Shown here: positions 36,286-47,395 of the stretch, in pieces
Numbering within the stretch: the stretch's first letter is position 1
How the letters are laid out: each line of letters starts with the position of its first letter
Origin: Utricularia gibba
Taxonomy: Eukaryota; Streptophyta; Magnoliopsida; Lamiales; Lentibulariaceae
Reading direction: 5' to 3'
Assembly: GCA_002189035.1 (NCBI GenBank)
Contig: NEEC01000041.1
Coordinates: 78,719 to 142,718 of the forward strand
DNA length: 64,000 nucleotides
Notes under the pieces: model-generated
What the model was told of the DNA's origin: nothing
Database searches by the model: none
What the model saw: the letters and a program-made list of their open reading frames with translations, nothing else
Made by a program: the position numbers and the translations under genes

Positions 36286-39200
36286 TGGGTGTGTCCCTAG
36301 CCACAACCTCATGGTGGCCTCGTGCACTCTTCGGTATCGAGTGGATATCTTGCAAATGATGAGTGTTGCACATAGCATACCGTTTCGAAGCTCGTTCCGA
36401 GCCGGTCTTCTTTCGTGTTGAGAACTTGTTCGTCCGAGGAGGCACAAATGCTCGAAAGATTGCCTTATATTAGCCTTAAGATGTGCAACGAAGTGGCCAC
36501 CACGTTCGCGACGATGCGACTCGGGACACCCGACTCGATGCGAATGTGATTTTCGGCATGCAAGACATATGTATTTCATGGGACGATGTGAAATTTGGAT
36601 TTCGAGATGATCATTTAAGATGCCATGGGTGTGTCCCTAGCCACAACCTCATGGTGGCCTCGTGCACTCTTCGGTATCGAGTGGATATCTTGCAAATGGT
36701 GATGAGTCATGTTGCACATAGCATACCGTTTCGAAGCTCGTTCCGAGCCGGTCTTCTTTCGTGTTGAGAACTTGTTCGTCCGAGGAGGCACAAATGCTCG
36801 AAAGATTGCCTTATATTAGCCTTAGATGTGCAACGAAGTGGCCACCGTTCGCGACGATGCGACTCGGGACACCCGACTCGATGCGAATGTGATTTTCGGC
36901 ATGCAAGACATATGTATTTCATGGGACGATGTGAAATTTGGATTTCGAGATGATCATTTAAGATGCCATGGGTGTGTCCCTAGCCACAACCTCATGGTGG
37001 CCTCGTGCACTCTTCGGTATCGAGTGGATATCTTGCAAACGGTGATGAGTCATGTTGCACATATCATACCGTTTCGAAGCTCGTTCCGAGCCGGTCTTCT
37101 TTCGTGTTGAGAACTTGTTCGTCCGAGGAGGCACAAATGCTCGAAAGATTGCCTTATATTAGCCTTAAGATGTGCAACGAAGTGGCCACACGTTCGCGAC
37201 GATGCGACTCGGGACACCCGACTCGATGCGAATGTGATTTTCGGCATGCAAGACATATGTATTTCATGGGACGATGTGAATATTTGGATTTCGAGATGAT
37301 CATTTAAGATGCCATGGGTGTGTCCCTAGCCACAACCTCATGGTGGCCTCGTGCACTCTTCGGTATCGAGTGGATATCTTGCAAATGGTGATGAGTCATG
37401 TTGCACATAGCATACCGTTTCGAAGCTCGTTCCGAGCCGGTCTTCGTGTTGAGAACTTGTTCGTTGCTCGAAAGATTGCCTTATATTAGCCTTGTTCCGA
37501 GGAGGCACAAATGCTCGAGTGCTCGATTGCCTTATATTAGCCTTAAGATGTGCAACGAAGTGGCCACACGTTCGCGACGATGCGACTCGGGACACCCGAC
37601 TCGATGCGAATGTGATTTTCGGCATGCAAGACATATGTATTTCATGGGACGATGTGAAATTTGGATTTCGAGATGATCATTTAAGATGCCATGGGTGTGT
37701 CCCTAGCCACAACCTCATGGTGGCCTCGTGCACTCTTCGGTATCGAGTGGATATCTTGCAAATGGTGATGAGTCATGTTGCACATAGCATACCGTTTCGA
37801 AGCTCGTTCCGAGCCGGTCTTCTTTCGTGTTGAGAACTTGTTCGTCCGAGGAGGCACAAATGCTCGAAAGATTGCCTTATATTAGCCTTCAGATGTGCAA
37901 CGAAGTGGCCACACGTTCGCGACGATGCGACTCGGGACACCCGACTCGATGCGAATGTGATTTTCGGCATGCAAGACATATGTATTTCATGGGACGATGT
38001 GAAATTTGGATTTCGAGATGATCATTTAAGATGCCATGGGTGTGTCCCTAGCCACAACCTCATGGTGGCCTCGTGCACTCTTCGGTATCGAGTGGATATC
38101 TTGCAAACGGTGATGAGTCATGTTGCACATAGCATACCGTTTCGAAGCTCGTTCCGAGCCGGTCTTCTTTCGTGTTGAGAACTTGTTCGTCCGAGGAGGC
38201 ACAAATGCTCGAAAGATTGCCTTATATTAGCCTTCAGATGTGCAACGAAGTGGCCACCACGTTCGCGACGATGCGACTCGGGACACCGACTCGATGCGAA
38301 TGTGATTTTCGGCATGCAAGACATATGTATTTCATGGGACGATGTGAATATTTGGATTTCGAGATGATCATTTAAGATGCCATGGGTGTGTCCCTAGCCA
38401 CAACCTCATGGTGGCCTCGTGCACTCTTCGGTATCGAGTGGATATCTTGCAAATGGTGATGAGTCATGTTGCACATAGCATACCGTTTCGAAGCTCGTTC
38501 CGAGCCGGTCTTCTTTCGTGTTGAGAACTTGTTCGTCCGAGGAGGCACAAATGCTCGAAAGATTGCCTTATATTAGCCTTCAGATGTGCAACGAAGTGGC
38601 CACCACGTTCGCGACGATGCGACTCGGGACACCCGACTCGATGCGAATGTGATTTTCGGCATGCAAGACATATGTATTTCATGGGACGATGTGAATATTT
38701 GGATTTCGAGATGATCATTTAAGATGCCATGGGTGTGTCCCTAGCCACAACCTCATGGTGGCCTCGTGCACTCTTCGGTATCGAGTGGATATCTTGCAAA
38801 TGGTGATGAGTCATGTTGCACATAGCATACCGTTTCGAAGCTCGTTCCGAGCCGGTCTTCTTTCGTGTTGAGAACTTGTTCGTCCGAGGAGGCACAAATG
38901 CTCGAAAGATTGCCTTATATTAGCCTTAAGATGTGCAACGAAGTGGCCACACGTTCGCGACGATGCGACTCGGGACAACTCGATGCGAATGTGATTTTCG
39001 GCATGCAAGACATATGTATTTCATGGGACGATGTGAAATTTGGATTTCGAGATGATCATTTAAGATGCCATGGGTGTGTCCCTAGCCACAACCTCATGGT
39101 GGCCTCGTGCACTCTTCGGTATCGAGTGGATATCTTGCAAATGGTGATGAGTCATGTTGCACATAGCATACCGTTTCGAAGCTCGTTCCGAGCCGGTCTT

Positions 39201-39370
39201 CTTTCGTGTTGAGAACTTGTTCGTCCGAGGAGGCACAAATGCTCGAAAGATTGCCTTATATTAGCCTTAGATGTGCAACGAAGTGGCCACCACGTTCGCG
39301 ACGATGCGACTCGGGACACCCGACTCGATGCGAATGTGATTTTCGGCATGCAAGACATATGTATTTCATG
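36286..39370 (+). repeat. Regular satellite block
   Basis: Unit starts are about 36365 (AAATGATGAGTGTTGC, motif broken), 36707, 37050, 37396, 37773, 38118, 38464, 38811 and 39152. CAG variants are at about 37886, 38235 and 38580. The unit at 38811 has GGGACAACTCGATG. A partial duplication occurs at 37441-37545. At 39370 the normal order stops at CATGCGACGATGATG. Confidence 0.95.
37441..37545 (+). repeat. Partial tandem duplication inside a unit
   Basis: The unit starting 37396 contains CTCGAAAGATTGCCTTATAT and ATTAGCC twice about 60 bp apart. The first pass follows GAACTTGTTCGTTG, the second follows GTTCCGAGGAGGCAC and ATGCTCGAGTGCTCG. The spacing to the next unit is 377 bp instead of 346. 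Joints such as GTTCGTTGCTCG and GCCTTGTTCCGAGG suggest template switching at short shared words. Confidence 0.88.
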
Positions 39371-39612
39371 CGACGATGATGAATGGGTGTGTCCCTAGCC
39401 ACAACCTCATGGTGGCCTCGTGCACTCTTCGGTATCGAGTGGATATCTTGCAAATGGTGATGAGTCATGTTGCACATAGCATACCGTTTCGAAGCTAGCC
39501 GGTCTTCCGTCCGTGCTCGAAAGATTGCGAGCAACGAAGTGGCCACCACGTTCTCTCGATGTGTGATATGTATTTCATGATATCTTGCAAATCATGTTGC
39601 ACATAGCGCCTT
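39371..39612 (+). repeat. Truncated satellite units
   Basis: From GATGATGAATGGGTGTG the copy runs normally to the unit start at 39465, then loses words: GAAGCTAGCCGGTC, TTCCGTCCGTGCTCG, GATTGCGAGCAACG, CACGTTCTCTCGATGTG, TATTTCATGATATCTTGC and ATCATGTTGCACATAGCGCC. The net result is a unit of about 130 bp between 39465 and about 39594. Confidence 0.88.
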
Positions 39613-40990
39613 AGATGTGCAACGAAGTGGCCACCACGTTCGCGACGATGCGACTCGGGACACCCGACTCGATGCGAATGTGATTTTCGGCATGCAAGAC
39701 ATATGTATTTCATGGGACGATGTGAAATTTGGATTTCGAGATGATCATTTAAGATGCCATGGGTGTGTCCCTAGCCACAACCTCATGGTGGCCTCGTGCA
39801 CTCTTCGGTATCGAGTGGATATCTTGCAAACGGTGATGAGTCATGTTGCACATAGCATACCGTTTCGAAGCTCGTTCCGAGCCGGTCTTCTTTCGTGTTG
39901 AGAACTTGTTCGTCCGAGGAGGCACAAATGCTCGAAAGATTGCCTTATATTAGCCTTCAGATGTGCAACGAAGTGGCCACCACGTTCGCGACGATGCGAC
40001 TCGGGACACCGACTCGATGCGAATGTGATTTTCGGCATGCAAGACATATGGGACGATGTGAATATTTGGATTTCGAGATGATCATTTAAGATGCCATGGG
40101 TGTGTCCCTAGCCACAACCTCATGGTGGCCTCGTGCACTCTTCGGTATCGAGTGGATATCTTGCAAATGGTGATGAGTCATGTTGCACATAGCATACCGT
40201 TTCGAAGCTCGTTCCGAGCCGGTCTTCTTTCGTGTTGAGAACTTGTTCGTCCGAGGAGGCACAAATGCTCGAAAGATTGCCTTATATTAGCCTTCAGATG
40301 TGCAACGAAGTGGCCACCACGTTCGCGACGATGCGACTCGGGACACCCGACTCGATGCGAATGTGATTTTCGGCATGCAAGACATATGTATTTCATGGGA
40401 CGATGTGAATTTTGGATTTCGAGATGATCATTTAAGATGCCATGGGTGTGTCCCTAGCCACAACCTCATGGTGGCCTCGTGCACTCTTCGGTATCGAGTG
40501 GATATCTTGCAAATGGTGATGAGTCATGTTGCACATAGCATACCGTTTCGAAGCTCGTTCCGAGCCGGTCTTCTTTCGTGTTGAGAACTTGTTCGTCCGA
40601 GGAGGCACAAATGCTCGAAAGATTGCCTTATATTAGCCTTAGATGTGCAACGAAGTGGCCACCACGTTCGCGACGATGCGACTCGGGACACCCGACTCGA
40701 TGCGAATGTGATTTTCGGCATGCAAGACATATGTATTTCATGGGACGATGTGAATATTTCGAGATGATCATTTAAGATGCCATGGGTGTGTCCCTAGCCA
40801 TCATGGTGGCCTCGTGCACTCTTCGGTATCGAGTGGATATCTTGCAAATGGTGATGAGTCATGTTGCACCATACCGTTTCGAAGCTCGTTCCGAGCCGGT
40901 CTTCTTTCGTGTTGAGAACTTGTTCGTCCGAGGAGGCACAAATGCTCGAAAGATTGCCTTATATTAGCCTTCAGATGTGCAACGAAGTGG
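39613..40990 (+). repeat. Regular satellite block with short deletions
   Basis: Unit starts are 39841, 40178, 40524 and 40859. The unit at 39841 lacks TATTTCATG (GACATATGGGACG). The unit at 40524 has GAATATTTCGAG and CCCTAGCCATCATGG. The unit at 40859 begins GTTGCACCATACC and has CAG. Confidence 0.93.
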
Positions 40991-42560
40991 CGTTCGCGAC
41001 GATGCGACTCGGGATCGATGCCGGCATGCAAGACATATGTATTTCATGGGACGATGTGAATATTTGGATTTCGAGATGATCATTTAAGATGCCATGGGTG
41101 TGTCCCTAGCCACAACCTCATGGTGGTGCACTCTTCGGTATCGCATCTGTCACATAGGTATCGAGTGGATATTCCGCCTCCGGTGATTCTTTTGCACGCA
41201 TTGTCGTTCCGTCTGTGTTGAGAACTTGTTCGTCCGAGGAGGCACAAATGCTCGAAAGATTGCCTTATATTAGCCTTCAGATGTGCAACGAAGTGGCCAC
41301 CACGTTCGCGACGATGCGACTCGGGACACCCGACTCGGCCACATGCAAGACGTGCGATGCGATGCGACTCGGGACATCGAGTGGATATCTTGCATGACTC
41401 GATGCGAATCGTGATTTCTCGTGCATGCAAAGATTGCCTTATATTAGCCTAGATGTTGGGTGCGGACTCGATCGATGCCACAACCGAGATGTCATGGATG
41501 CCATGGGTGTGTCCCTAGCCACAACCTCATGGTGGCCTCGTGCACTCTTCGGTATCGAGTGGATATCTTGCAAACGGTGATGAGTCATGTTGCACATAGC
41601 ATACATCGTTCCGAGCACATGCTCGAAAGGCCTTATTTTAGCCTTCAATGCCGGTCCACGAGGAATCGAGTGGATGCACGTTGCGGGAAGCACACTCGTC
41701 GATGCGAATTGCCTTATATTAGCCTTACAACGAAGTGGCCACCACGTTCGCGACGATGCGACTCGGGACACCCGACTCGATGCGAATGTGATTTTCGGCA
41801 TGCAAGACATATGTATTTCATGGGACGATGTGAAATATTTGGATTTCGAGATGATCATTTAAGATGCCATGGGTGTGTCCCTAGCCACAACCTCATGGTG
41901 GCCTCGTGCACTCTTCGGTATCGAGTGGATATCTTGCAATGGTGATGAGTCATGTTGCACATAGATAGCCGAAGCTCGTTCCGAGCCGGTCGACTTTCGT
42001 GTCGAAAGATTGGTCCCGAGGACACATCGAAGGTGCGTTATATTATGCGAGATGTGCACGAAGTGGCCACTCGTTCGCGACGATGCGACTCGGGACACCC
42101 GATGATGCGAATGTGATTTCGGATGAATTTATATGGGTGTGTCGATGTTAACTTCATTGGCATGCCATGGGTGTGTCCCTAGCGACTCTTCGGTATCGAG
42201 TGGATATCAGCAAATCATGAGTCATGTTGCACATAGCACCGTTTTGCTTTCCGAGCCGGTCTTGAAGAACTTGTTCGTCCGAGGAGGCACATGCTCGAAA
42301 GATTGCCTTATATTAGCCTTACATGTTCGCGACGATGCGACTTCGATGCCATGCAAGACATATGTATTTCATGTGTCGCGGAGGACTCATCGACACCGAT
42401 GATCAATTATTTTGCGGTGTGCAACGAAGTGGCGTTCGCGACGATGCGACTCGGGACTCGATGCGAATGTGATTTTCGGCAAGGGACGATGTGAATATTT
42501 CGAGATGATGATGCCATGAGCCACAACCTCATGGTGACTCTTCGGTATCGAGTGGATATC
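40991..42560 (+). repeat. Heavily scrambled satellite block
   Basis: Short normal runs (41043-41130, 41213-41336, 41500-41600, 41727-41940) alternate with scrambled text. Notable private words are ATGTTGGG, GGACTCGATCGATGCC and ACAACC at 41453-41485 (also at 46963-46995), GTTCCGAGCACATGCTCG at 41609 (also at 45251), and CATAGATAGCCG at 41962 (also at 43400). Other departures include CTGTCACATAGGTATCGAG, TATTCCGCCTCCGGTG, GTCCACGAGGAATCG, CGTTGCGGGAAGCACACTCG, GATGTTAACTTCATTGG and TGTCGCGGAGGACTC. It is the longest strongly altered stretch apart from 44.9-47.4 kb. Confidence 0.88.
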
Positions 42561-43110
42561 TTGCAAATGATGAGTGTTGCACATATCATACCGTTTCGAA
42601 GCTCGTTCCGAGCCGGTCTTCTTTCGTGTTGAGAACTTGTTCGTCCGAGGAGGCACAAATGCTCGAAAGATTGCCTTATATTAGCCTTAGATGTGCAACG
42701 AAGTGGCCACCACGTTCGCGACGATGCGACTCGGGACACCCGACTCGATGCGAATGTGATTTTCGGCATGCAAGACATATGTATTTCATGGGACGATGTG
42801 AATTTTGGATTTCGAGATGATCATTTAAGATGCCATGGGTGTGTCCCTAGCCACAACCTCATGGTGGCCTCGTGCACTCTTCGGTATCGAGTGGATATCT
42901 TGCAAACGGTGATGAGTCATGTTGCACATAGCATACCGTTTCGAAGCTCGTTCCGAGCCGGTCTTCTTTCGTGTTGAGAACTTGTTCGTCCGAGGAGGCA
43001 CAAATGCTCGAAAGATTGCCTTATATTAGCCTTCAGATGTGCAACGAAGTGGCCACCACGTTCGCGACGATGCGACTCGGGACACCGACTCGATGCGAAT
43101 GTGATTTTCG
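42561..43110 (+). repeat. Regular satellite units
   Basis: Unit starts are about 42571 (AAATGATGAGTGTTGC, TATCAT) and 42917. GAATTTTGG replaces GAATATTTGG at about 42801. The unit at 42917 has CAG and CACCG and breaks at GGCATATGCAACGACG. Confidence 0.94.
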
Positions 43111-43530
43111 GCATATGCAACGACGAGATGATCATTTAAGATGCCATTGTGTCCCTAGCCAGGTGACTCTTCGGTATCGAGTGGATATCTTGCATCATGT
43201 TGCACATTTCGAGATGATCATTTATATTAGCCTTATGTGCAACGAAGTGGCCACACGTTCGCGACGATGCGACTCGTCGATGCCACAACATGGGACCATG
43301 GATGCCATGGGTGTGTCCCTAGCCACAACCTCATGGTGGCCTCGTGCACTCTTCGGTATCGAGTGGATATCTTGCAAACGGTGATGAGTCATGTTGCACA
43401 TAGATAGCCGTGCAGGAGGCACAAATGCTCCGAGATGTGCAACGAAGTGGCTTCTGTCGTTCCGACCCTCTTCGCCGAGGCAAAATGCCAATAGGGATCG
43501 AATTATTGCCTTATATTAGCCTTAAGATGT
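43111..43530 (+). repeat. Scrambled satellite segment
   Basis: Units of about 277 and 194 bp (starts 42917, about 43194, 43388). The text includes GATGCCATTGTGTCCC, CTAGCCAGGTGACTC, GCGACTCGTCGATGCC at 43269, then ACAACATGGGACC, CATAGATAGCCGTGCAGG, GAAGTGGCTTCTGTCG, TTCCGACCCTCTTCGCC, GGCAAAATGCCAATAGGG and GTGCACCGACGGCGCG. Several of these are absent from the normal unit; others are shared with 41.9 and 46.9 kb. Confidence 0.87.
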
Positions 43531-44880
43531 GCACCGACGGCGCGACGATGCGACTCGGGACACCGACTCGATGCGAATGTGATTTTCGGCATGCAAGACA
43601 TATGTATTTCATGGGACGATGTGAATATTTGGATTTCGAGATGATCATTTAAGATGCCATGGGTGTGTCCCTAGCCACAACCTCATGGTGGCCTCGTGCA
43701 CTCTTCGGTATCGAGTGGATATCTTGCAAATGGTGATGAGTCATGTTGCACATAGCATACCGTTTCGAAGCTCGTTCCGAGCCGGTCTTCTTTCGTGTTG
43801 AGAACTTGTTCGTCCGAGGAGGCACAAATGCTCGAAAGATTGCCTTATATTAGCCTTCAGATGTGCAACGAAGTGGCCACCACGTTCGCGACGATGCGAC
43901 TCGGGACACCGACTCGATGCGAATGTGATTTTCGGCATGCAAGACATATGTATTTCATGGGACGAGATGATCATTTAAGATGCCATAGCCACAACCTTGG
44001 TGGCCTCGTGCACTCTTCGGTATCGAGTGGATATCTTGCAAATGATGAGTCATGTTGCACACATACCGTTTCGAAGCTCGTTCCGAGCCGATGTTCGTCC
44101 CTAGCACAACCTCATGGTGCCTTGCACGCCTTCGGTGCATGGCGACGATGCGATCGTCGATTGCATGGACGGTGTGAATGGATTTCGAGATGATCATTTA
44201 AGATGCCATGGGTGTGTCCCTAGCCACAACCTCATGGTGGCCTCGTGCACTCTTCGGTATCGAGTGGATATCTTGCAAATGGTGATGAGTCATGTTGCAC
44301 ATAGCATACCGTTTCGAAGCTCGTTCCGAGCCGGTCTTCTTTCGTGTTGAGAACTTGTTCGTCCGAGGAGGCACAAATGCTCGAAAGATTGCCTTATATT
44401 AGCCTTCAGATGTGCAACGAAGTGGCCACCACGTTCGCGACGATGCGACTCGGGACACCCGACTCGATGCGAATGTGATTTTCGGCATGCAAGACATATG
44501 TATTTCATGGGACGATGTGAATTTTGGATTTCGAGATGATCATTTAAGATGCCATGGGTGTGTCCCTAGCCACAACCTCATGGTGGCCTCGTGCACTCTT
44601 CGGTATCGAGTGGATATCTTGCAAATGGTGATGAGTCATGTTGCACATAGCATACCGTTTCGAAGCTCGTTCCGAGCCGGTCTTCTTTCGTGTTGAGAAC
44701 TTGTTCGTCCGAGGAGGCACAAATGCTCGAAAGATTGCCTTATATTAGCCTTAGATGTGCAACGAAGTGGCCACCACGTTCGCGACGATGCGACTCGGGA
44801 CACCGACTCGATGCGAATGTGATTTTCGGCATGCAAGACATATGTATTTCGGGACGATGTGAATATTTGGATTTCGAGAT
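43531..44880 (+). repeat. Regular satellite units interrupted by a short scrambled piece
   Basis: Unit starts are 43741, about 44048, 44290 and 44636. From 43964 to 44190 the order is disturbed: GGGACGAGATGATC, GATGCCATAGCCACAACC, CCGATGTTCGTCCCTAGC, GGTGCCTTGCACGCC, GTGCATGGCGACGATG and GATCGTCGATTGCATGG, with a short unit of about 242 bp. The units at 44290 and 44636 are normal, with GAATTTTGG at about 44519. Confidence 0.9.
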
Positions 44881-47395
44881 GATCGATGCCATGAGGGACT
44901 CATCGAGTGGATATCTTGCAAATGGTGATCATGTTGCACATAGCATACCGTTTCGAAGCTCGTTCCGAGCCGGTGTGTTGCAGGAGGCACAAATGCTCGA
45001 AAGATTGCCTTATATTAGCCTTAGATGTGCAACGAAGTGGCCACCACGTTCGCGACGATGCGACTCGGGACACCGACTCGATGCCGGCATGCAAGACATA
45101 TGTATTTCATGACGATCGAGATGATCATTTAAGATGCCATGGGTGTGTCCCTAGCCACAACCTCATGGTGGCCTCGTGCACTCTTCGGTATCGAGTGGAT
45201 ATCTTGCAAATGATGAGTCATGTTGCACATAGCATACCGTTTCGAAGCTCGTTCCGAGCACATGCTCGATTGCCTTATATTAGCCTTCAGATGTGCAACG
45301 AAGTGGCCACCACGTTCGCGACGATGCGACTCGGGACACCGACTCGATGCGAATGTGATTTTTGCAAGACATGTGTCCCCCATGGGAGCGACTCTTCGGT
45401 ATCGAGTGGATATCTTGCAAACGTTGCACATAGCATACCGGAAGCTCAGCAGAACACATGATTGCCTTATATTAGCCGATGTGTGGCGTTCGCGACGATG
45501 CGACTCGGGACACCCGACTCGATGCGAATGTGATTTTCGGCATGCAAGACATATGTATTTCATGGGACGATGTGAATTTTGGATTTCGAGATGATCATTT
45601 AAGATGCCATGGGTGTCCCTAGCCACAACCTCATGGTGGCCTCGTGCACTCTTCGGTATCGAGTGGATATCTTGCAAATGGTGATGAGTCATGTTGCACA
45701 TAGCATACCGTTTCGAAGCTCGTTCCGAGCCGGTCTCTTTCGTGTTGAGAACTTGTTCGTCCGAGGAGGCACAAATGCTCGAAAGATTGCCTTATATTAG
45801 CCTTAATGTGCAACGAAGTGGCCACCACGTTCGCGACGATGCGACTTCGATGCCATGCAAGACATATGGGGACGACTTGACAAGCCATGGTGACTCATCC
45901 AACACGATAAGAGTTCGTCGTTCCGAGCAACGAAGTGGCTTCGCGACGATTTCGATGCGAATGTGATTTTCATGGGGTGTGAAATTTGGATTTCGAGATG
46001 ATCATTTAAGATGCCATGGGTGTGTCCCTAGCCACAACCTCATGGTGGCCTCGTGCACTCTTCGGTATCGAGTGGATATCTTGCAAATCATGTTGCACAT
46101 AGCATACCGTTTCGAAGCTCGTTCCGAGCCGGTCTTCTTTCGTGTTGAGAACTTGTTCGTCCGAGGAGGCACAAATGCTCGAAAGATTGCCTTATATTAG
46201 CCTTCAGATGTGCAACGAAGTGGCCACCACGTTCGCGACGATGCGACTCGGGACACCCGACTCGATGCGAATGTGATTTTCGGCATGCAAGACATATGTA
46301 TTTCATGGGACGATGTGAATATTTCGAGATGATCATTTAAGATGCCATGGGTGTGTCCCTAGCCACAACCTCATGGTGGCCTCGTGCACTCTTCGGTATC
46401 GAGTGGATATCTTGCAAATGGTGATGAGTCATGTTGCACATAGCATACCGTTTCGAAGCTCGTTCCGATCTTTCGTGTTGAGAACTTGTTCGTCCGAGGA
46501 GGCACAAATGCTCGAAAGATTGCCTTATATTAGCCTTGTGTGCAACGAAGTGGCCACCACGTTCGCGAATGCGACTCGTCGATGCCTTGGTCTTCTTTCG
46601 GGTGTGTGCCAGAAACACATGTCACGCATACCGTTTCGAAGCTCGTTCCGAGCAGAACTTGTTCGTCCGATGCTCGATTGCCTTATATTAGCCTTAGATG
46701 TGCAACGAAGTGGCCACCACGTTCGCGACGATGCGACTCGGGACACCGACTCGATGCGAATGTGATTTTCATGCAAGACATCATGGGACGATGTGCGAGA
46801 TGATCATTTAAGATGCCATAGCCACAACCTCATGGACTCTTCGGTATCGAGTGGATATCTTGCGATGAGTCATGTTGCGCATACCGTTTCGAAGCTCGTT
46901 CCGAGAGAACTTGTTCGTCCGAGGAGGCACAAATGCTCGAAAGATTGCCTTATATTAGCCTTATGTTGGGTGTGCGACTCGTCGATGCCACAACCATCGA
47001 TGTGTCCATAAGATGCCATAGCTCATGGACTATCGAGTGGATATCTTGCAAACGGTGATGAGTCATGTTGCACATAGCATACCGTTTCGAAGCTCGTTCC
47101 GAGCCGGTTTCTTTCGTGAGAACTTGTTCGTCCGAGGAGGCACAAATGCTCGAAAGATTGCCTTATATTAGCCTCCGATGAATCGAAGTGCCGAAAGATA
47201 TGTTATACCTTCCACGATGTCGTTGCCATGCAACCGTCCGATGCCATGTGTGTCCCTAGCTCATGGTGGCCTCGTGCACTCTTCGGTATCGAGTGGATAT
47301 CTTGCAAATGGTGATGAGTCATGTTGCACATAGCATACCGTTTCGAAGCTCGTTCCGAGCCGGTCTTCTTTCGCAGGATGCTCGAAAGATTGCCT
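44881..47395 (+). repeat. Deletion-rich satellite block
   Basis: Unit starts near 44930, 45208, 45420, 45689, 46088, 46430, 46870, 47061 and 47329 give many lengths of 190-300 bp. Losses repeatedly remove GGTGTGTCCC...GCCTCGTG (GATGCCATGAGGGACTC, GATGCCATAGCC) and CTTTCGTG...GAGGAGG. Private words shared with other scrambled segments are GTTCCGAGCACATGCTCG (45251), ACCGGAAGCTC (45436), GCGACTCGTCGATGCC (46571, 46974), GAGCAGAACT (46647) and ATGTTGGG (46963). Normal runs are at 45601-45830 and 45985-46320. Unmatched text occurs at 45890-45935 (CATCCAACACGATAAGAG) and 47176-47245 (GATGAATCGAAGTGCCG, GATATGTTATACCTTCC). Confidence 0.88.
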
